This document shows, in pieces, positions 59,463 to 64,000 of a stretch of DNA of 64,000 nt. Each line of letters begins with the position of its first letter. Position 1 is the stretch's first letter. The DNA is from Saprospiraceae bacterium (GTDB lineage Bacteria; Bacteroidota; Bacteroidia; Chitinophagales; Saprospiraceae), in the NCBI GenBank assembly GCA_016710115.1, contig JADJLN010000001.1, positions 434,001 through 498,000 of the forward strand. The letters are read 5' to 3'. The notes under the pieces were generated by a model. That model made no database searches, was not told the DNA's origin, and saw only the letters and a program-made list of their open reading frames with translations. Both the position numbers and the translations under genes were made by a program.

Positions 59463-60042
59463 TCCGGATCAGATCTGTCCAAAATAGACCTCAGAAGGTT
59501 GCCCTTGGCAGGTTGCAGTATTCCACTCGTGGCTTCATTCGGAAAATTTAATCGTAGCAGTTCACCTCTGGCCCGCCTTCCTCCTTCGGCGGACAGGCAA
59601 GCCGGCGGGGCTGTGACTTTTTGTTGCGGCAAAAAGTCACCAAAAACCGCTTGTCGCCAAAATGGGCCTTCTTTTTATGTTTAAGAGCAATGCTAACTCT
59701 TTTTTGGATTGGCTGATGTTAACATCAGGACCCGGCCGCTCGTATTTGATCGGTGGTTATTTGCATCATTGTTACTCTTTTTCACGTAAATTGTCAATAC
59801 ACGCATCACATGTCCGATCAAATAATGCGGCTGTTTGTACGATTGACTGTTCTCATACAACTATAGAATCCAATTGTTTGCCTGATTGACGGGTCCTTGA
59901 TGTGCTGGGAGGCCCTGGTTTGGCGACGATTAATTTTTTGGGGGTTAGATTCAGATTTTAGGATGTGTAGAGTGTTATTTCATTGATTATCAGCACTCAT
60001 ATTTTACAGAATAAATTGTTTTGGACAGATGTGGATCCGGAT
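59461..60042 (+). mobile_element. MITE-like element, copy 1, with 9-bp target duplication
   Basis: The element runs 59470-60033 (564 bp). Its ends are 15-bp inverted repeats with one mismatch: CAGATCTGTCCAAAA at the left, and TTTTGGACAGATGTG at the right. Directly outside both ends is GATCCGGAT (59461-59469 and 60034-60042), a 9-bp target-site duplication. There is no transposase frame, so it is non-autonomous. Inside is a stem-loop (GACTTTTTG / CAAAAAGTC, about 59621-59645) of a type seen in other Bacteroidota gaps. The second copy is at 62471-63131. Confidence 0.85.
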
Positions 60043-60297
60043 AATCATATTTTCTGGAGCCTGACAGTTCGCGAAGTGGAGTTCCCGAGGCGAGACGGCA
60101 TCTCCCGTCTGGCCAACATGGTTTAACTCAATGGAGCCCTGAGTGGGAAATGCGACCTGCCAGGGACAACCTTTCAAGGTTTATCTTGGACAGATCTCAC
60201 GACGGAATGAGAAATTATATCGTCGTCTCTCATTCCCGGGATCATGAAAGACAATGTGTGGCTGATATTTTTCAGGGACAACTGAATAAAGATGCCT
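60043..60297. other. Short gap between MITE copy 1 and the beta-helix gene
   Basis: Nothing coding. An ACGACGGAATGAGA / TCTCATTC-type partial inverted repeat near 60189-60235 could be the terminator of the minus-strand gene ending at 60298, but it lacks a T run. Confidence 0.35.
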
Positions 60298-62113
60298 TTA
60301 ATCGGATATTTTCACAAAAGCTGATTTAACAGGAGGCATATCTTTACATCGGCATTCGATCAAATACCAACCTGGAGTCAACATAGATATATCGATTGGA
60401 CTAGTCTGGTGGGTTATCTGGCCTTCCAGCACAGGTTGTCCGCAGAAATTGAAAATGGTATAAAATGGCCCGGGAACAGGATTGGCGCGTAAGGTCAATT
60501 CGGTTGAAGCTGGATTCGGAAAAACGAGTTTTGATCGGAGTTCTGTGCCATTTTCAAATGGAAGATCACTGGCCATTGAATATTCACATGCGCCTATATC
60601 CGGTTCATTTTCATACAGCGCATTCCCCCAGAAATCCATGCCACCATTTTCGGGTAGAGCGAGACCTGTATTAATACAATTAGAGCCAGAGGTGATTGTC
60701 AATCCTAGCACAGCCTGACGCAAATCTGCCTTGGAGAATTTGATGCCTGGAAGGATTTTACCTGGAGATGCCGGATTGGCAAACATGGGATTTCCTGTGA
60801 CGGGAAAGGCGCCAGGCGAATTCGGGTAGTGACCAAAATATCCATTATGACTGAACACCGAGCTGTCGCTCTGGTAGGTATGTTCCAAGCCGCTGTTCGT
60901 GTAGAAGATATTATTGATAAAGGTCTGTTTTTCCCATTCATTCAATAAAAATCCTGCCGAATCATCACGGTAGAATGTATTGTTGTAGTAGGTCGGTTGG
61001 CCATTAAAAAAGTATTGATCATTGCCCTGGCGGCTACCATCATTGTAGCTGACGTTATACCGGAATAATTGGTGAGGTTCACCTCCGAGGTTAAAGCCAC
61101 CTTCATTATCCCGGCTGTAGTTATACTGATAGATGGCATTTCCGGTTGTCTCGATATCGAAATCCCATGGCTGTCCATCCCAGACAATGCGTTTGGTGCC
61201 TTCACAATAATTGAATTGAAAAAGTGGGTCCGAACAAATGCTGCTCCAGATTCCTGCTACGGCCAATCCATTCAAACCAAGTTGGCCCGGCTCTCTGGGT
61301 TGAGCTCCGCTGTTATTCCCAGCCAAAATTACCGAATTCAATTGGATGAGCGGACTTTTGGCATGCAGGATGACTATGCCATCTCCACCCACATTATAAA
61401 TGGAATTATGCTGAATTAACAATGATGTTGCCTCTTCGAATAAAAAGGGGAATATTCCTGTACACGTGCAGTCATGCACATAGTTTCCGTCTATCACCAA
61501 CGTATCGATAAAGGCAGCATGGATAAAGATGCCGGCATTCTGATAGTGATTGTATAGATCCGGATTCAGGGAAGTGCCTCGGGGCGGACCCACTGAGCTG
61601 TGATTACTGCAACCTTCAATAAAGTATATTTCATTATCCACGAGGTAAATTTCGGACATGTCACCCAGCCATTCGCCAACCTGGATTCCAGAACGTAATC
61701 CTTCTGCTCCATCATAGATGTCCAGGCTGTCATAATTGGTGATTGCAAAGTTGGCAACAGATATATAGCTTGCCGAATTGTGTATAAATACCGCGGCCTG
61801 CACAAGTCCATCTCCGTGTATGCCGGGTTTGTCACCGGCCGTATGCAGTAAAAACAAGGGGTTGTCCACTCTTGCCACTTCTTGTGATCGAGAGCATGCC
61901 ATGCCAATGAGATCCTCGATGAAACAGGACACTGTCGCCGGGCTGAAATAAAAATTGACTGACTTTTTCCAGACTTTTCCAGGCCAATGTCGGAGAGGTG
62001 CCACCCGAAAGATCATTCCCATCTTCCGCATGGACATAATAGGTTGTCGCTCCTGAAAAACCTGGGATCAATAAAAACCACAAAATCAGTCCTGCTGCGT
62101 GAACTTGTCTCAT
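60298..62113 (-). CDS. T9SS-exported parallel beta-helix protein (frameshifted at about 61845)
   Basis: About 605 residues after repair. Signal peptide (to GFSGA, about residue 22), then YYVHAEDGNDLSGGTSPTLAW, a common start for polysaccharide-lyase-like beta-helix proteins. Right-handed beta-helix repeats follow (IDTLVIDGNYVHDCTCTGI, SLLIQHNSIYNVGGDGIVI, NQYFFNGQPTYYNNTFY). The T9SS sorting domain runs VFPNPASTELT to FVKISD. The two frames join as TAYGGDKPGIHG if one C is dropped from GGCCGG at about 61845. No catalytic residues can be assigned. MITE copies flank the gene on both sides. Confidence 0.82.
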
Positions 62114-62734
62114 TTTTTATTCCTCTTTATTTGGGGTACAATGGAAAGTCAGTATCTGTTGTTGGAGCATGATTCATCTCCACTGTCACCTGGAATGATT
62201 TCATGTCCTGTATCTGCTGATGGGAAGCAGAGAACATGTCTATTCGTCAGCACGCAATGTCATTTAGTTCAAGACAAATTTAGTCCAAATTGTGATGTGG
62301 AATAACGTCATTTTTCTGGCAATACGGTACGGCCCTATGATACGCAGGTTTGTCCGGATTGAACCCGACCCTGGGTGTACTGCATGCATTGCCTTCTGGT
62401 GTTGAGATAATGAATTGACGATCAATCGGGCTATAGTGGCTGGAATGATTTTGTCATCGCCCGATAGATACAGATCTGTCCAAAATATACTTCGGAAGGT
62501 TGCTTTTGGCATGCTGCAGTATTCCATTCAGGGCCTCATTGTGAAATTTTGACTATAGTAGTACACCTCTGGCCCGCCTCTTGCCGGCGAGGCACCTACT
62601 TTTTGTCTTGGCAAAAAGCCAGCCTGTCCGGCAGGCAGGTAGGCAAAACCGCTTATCGCCAAAATGGGCCTTCTTTTTATGTTTAAGAGCAATGCTAACT
62701 CGTATCTGGATTGATTGACGTTAACATCAGGACC

Positions 62735-62774
62735 CAGACGATACTGTCTGGATCCGGACTGTAAACGTCCGGGC
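62735..62774 (+). repeat. Double-hairpin repeat unit 1 (40 bp) inside MITE copy 2
   Basis: Absent at the same point of copy 1. It begins CAGACGATACTGTCTG (hairpin one, CAGAC/GTCTG), then GAT, then CCGGAC...GTCCGG (hairpin two), and ends GTCCGGGC. It lies directly after GGACC. Confidence 0.85.
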
Positions 62775-62958
62775 CCGGCCGCTCGTATTGGATCGGTGGT
62801 TATTTGCATCATTGATACTCTTCTTTCATGTAAATTGTCAATAATCGCATTACATGTCCGATCAAATAATGCGGCAGTTTGCACGATTGACTGTTTTCAT
62901 ACAGCTATAGAATTCAATTGTTTGCCTGGTAGTCGGGTCCTTGATGTGCTGGGAGGCC

Positions 62959-63011
62959 CAGACGATCCCGCTTTTAGCGGGATGTCTGGATCCGGACCGA
63001 AGCGTCCGGGC
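62959..63011 (+). repeat. Double-hairpin repeat unit 2 (53 bp) inside MITE copy 2
   Basis: Absent from copy 1. Begins CAGACGATCCCGC, with a longer first hairpin (GATCCCGC/GCGGGAT arms around TTTTA), then GTCTGGAT and CCGGAC...GTCCGG, ending GTCCGGGC. It lies directly after GAGGCC. Its ends match unit 1 exactly. Confidence 0.85.
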
Positions 63012-63130
63012 CCTGGTTTGGCGACGATTAAATTTTAAGGGGTTAGATTCGGAATTTATGATCTGTAGAGTTTTATTTCATTGATTATCAGCACTTATAT
63101 TTTACAGAATAAATTGTTTTGGACAGATGT

Positions 63131-63258
63131 AACGAAATAACGAAATAACGAAATAACGAAATAACGAAATAACGAAATAACGAAATAACGAAATAACGAA
63201 ATAACGAAATAACGAAATAACGAAATAACGAAATAACGAAATAACGAAATAACGAAAT
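63131..63258. repeat. 8-bp tandem array AACGAAAT, 16 copies
   Basis: Sixteen perfect copies in a row, abutting the right end of MITE copy 2. The phase can be read as ATAACGAA. The uniformity over 128 bp implies recent expansion. Confidence 0.92.
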
Positions 63259-63300
63259 AACTTACCTCATAACCTCATAACCTCATAACCTCCCAACTCC

Positions 63301-64000
63301 TCAACTCCTCCCCTTCTCAACTCTCTTCGTGAAATACCACCAGGCAGGAAGGCCAATGAGGATCAGTAATAATCCGGTCAGGGATTCTTTGGGATAGACA
63401 TACAGGGTGTTGCCGACCAGAACAATACAGAATAGAATGAAAATGATTGGCATCCAGGGATAGCCGAAGGTTCTGGCTGTGATCTGTCCGCGTCGCTTGG
63501 CGATGATCAGCCCCAGGGCCCCGGCGGCGTAGAACATGAAGGCCGCAAAGATGAGCATATCGGTCAACTGGTCGAACGTTCCGCTCAGTACCAGGATACT
63601 CGACCAGACCATGGCGATAGTCAGGGCTTTCGCCGGGGTGTGGTAGGTCGGATGGACCTCTTTGGCCGCAGGGAAAAAGACACCTTCCTGGGACATCCGG
63701 AAATACATTCGAGCCGCAGTCATGATTGTTGCATTTGCCGCACCGAATGTGCAGATCATGACGAGAATGGAAATAAAGAAATAGCCGGCATTGCCGAGCA
63801 CGTGGCGGGCCACCTCTGCACCGGCGATCTGATTGCCGGCGGCATGGATACCGCGGAGTTCGGGGATGCCCAGGATGTTCAGGTAGGCGTAATTCACAGC
63901 CAGATAGAGAACCATGACGAGCAGTGTACCAGAGACAATGGCAATTGGCACATTGCGTCTCGGATTTTTGAATTCGCTGCTCATGAAGGTGATATTGATC
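63301..64000 (-). CDS. APC-family amino-acid permease, N-terminus outside the window
   Basis: At least 233 residues of the C-terminal half, read from the window edge (ITFMSSEFKNPRRNVPIAIVSG). The SEFKNPRRNVP loop after span 6 is typical of the APC amino-acid/polyamine transporters. At least six further membrane spans follow, ending with LLILIGLPAWWYFTKRVEKGRS. The substrate cannot be read from this part. Repeats abut the stop codon. Confidence 0.85.
   Translation of the reverse strand, partial: INITFMSSEFKNPRRNVPIAIVSGTLLVMVLYLAVNYAYLNILGIPELRGIHAAGNQIAGAEVARHVLGNAGYFFISILVMICTFGAANATIMTAARMYFRMSQEGVFFPAAKEVHPTYHTPAKALTIAMVWSSILVLSGTFDQLTDMLIFAAFMFYAAGALGLIIAKRRGQITARTFGYPWMPIIFILFCIVLVGNTLYVYPKESLTGLLLILIGLPAWWYFTKRVEKGRS

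Larger units (their letters stand above)
62471..63131 (+). mobile_element. MITE-like element, copy 2, with two inserted double-hairpin units
   Basis: Same orientation and same ends as copy 1 (CAGATCTGTCCAAAA and TTTTGGACAGATGTA). It is about 100 bp longer because two related units have entered it. No clear target duplication is seen: the left 9-mer is CGATAGATA and the right side runs into the AACGAAAT array. The 62570-62650 part also carries an extra CCTGTCCGGCAGGCAGG piece beside the internal stem-loop. Confidence 0.82.
62114..63300. other. Gap of about 1.2 kb holding MITE copy 2 and tandem repeats
   Basis: No gene. 62114-62470 is the upstream region of the beta-helix gene, with no clear promoter box. 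Then MITE copy 2, the 16-copy ATAACGAA-type array and three ATAACCTC units (about 63265-63290), ending at the permease stop. Confidence 0.6.

Noticed and set aside
63131..63258. CRISPR array
   Set aside because: The units are 8 bp, contiguous and identical, with no spacers and no cas genes.

Overview
This 64 kb window is chromosomal DNA of a Bacteroidota bacterium, most like the Saprospiria/Lewinella-type lineages. Six proteins end in type IX secretion (T9SS) sorting domains with a PNPxxG-like start. There is a hybrid histidine kinase fused to an AraC regulator, several TAnnTTTG -7 promoter candidates, and REP-like palindromes in the gaps. The lineage call is inference from gene content. No rRNA, tRNA, CRISPR array, phage or intact transposase was seen.

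Layout. 1-8 kb: DUF3293 protein, membrane-anchored dihaem cytochrome c, small membrane protein, hybrid sensor/regulator, DinB-like protein, acidic protein, RmuC. 8-12.6 kb: two PepSY-like secreted proteins around a T9SS esterase and a Vat-type acetyltransferase, then a SnoaL-like lipoprotein. 12.6-16.3 kb: a repeat block and a class II (B12-dependent) ribonucleotide reductase. 16.3-20.8 kb: two overlapping T9SS surface-protein genes. 21-31 kb: CorC/HlyC-type membrane protein, tyrosine phenol-lyase-like enzyme, lipoprotein, LMW phosphatase, DUF1272, proC, asnS, a HEPN/MNT toxin-antitoxin pair and a DEYD-box helicase. 31-40 kb: a hydrazine-synthase-alpha-like haem protein and a Cus/Czc heavy-metal efflux operon headed by a His-rich protein. 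41-49 kb: a hidden small membrane protein, a T9SS protein and a TetR-TolC-MFP-RND multidrug efflux operon. 49-57 kb: low-complexity DNA, membrane proteins of unknown role, an ECF sigma/anti-sigma pair and an overlapping exported-protein/lipoprotein pair. 57-64 kb: a membrane patatin, a T9SS beta-helix protein bracketed by two copies of a 0.56-0.66 kb MITE-like element, and an amino-acid permease cut by the window end.

Two things run through the whole window. First, at least 15 genes are broken by single-base insertions or deletions, nearly all in short homopolymers, and both halves remain good protein. This looks like residual long-read error more than decay, so I give such genes as one feature spanning both halves. 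Second, the gaps hold a rich small-repeat fauna: 8-bp tandem arrays sharing an ATAAC core and sitting at gene ends, REP-like palindromes, a double-hairpin unit whose insertion can be read directly by comparing two MITE copies, and a MITE with 15-bp inverted ends and a 9-bp target duplication. The MITE and its double-hairpin passengers are the best candidates for an undescribed system.
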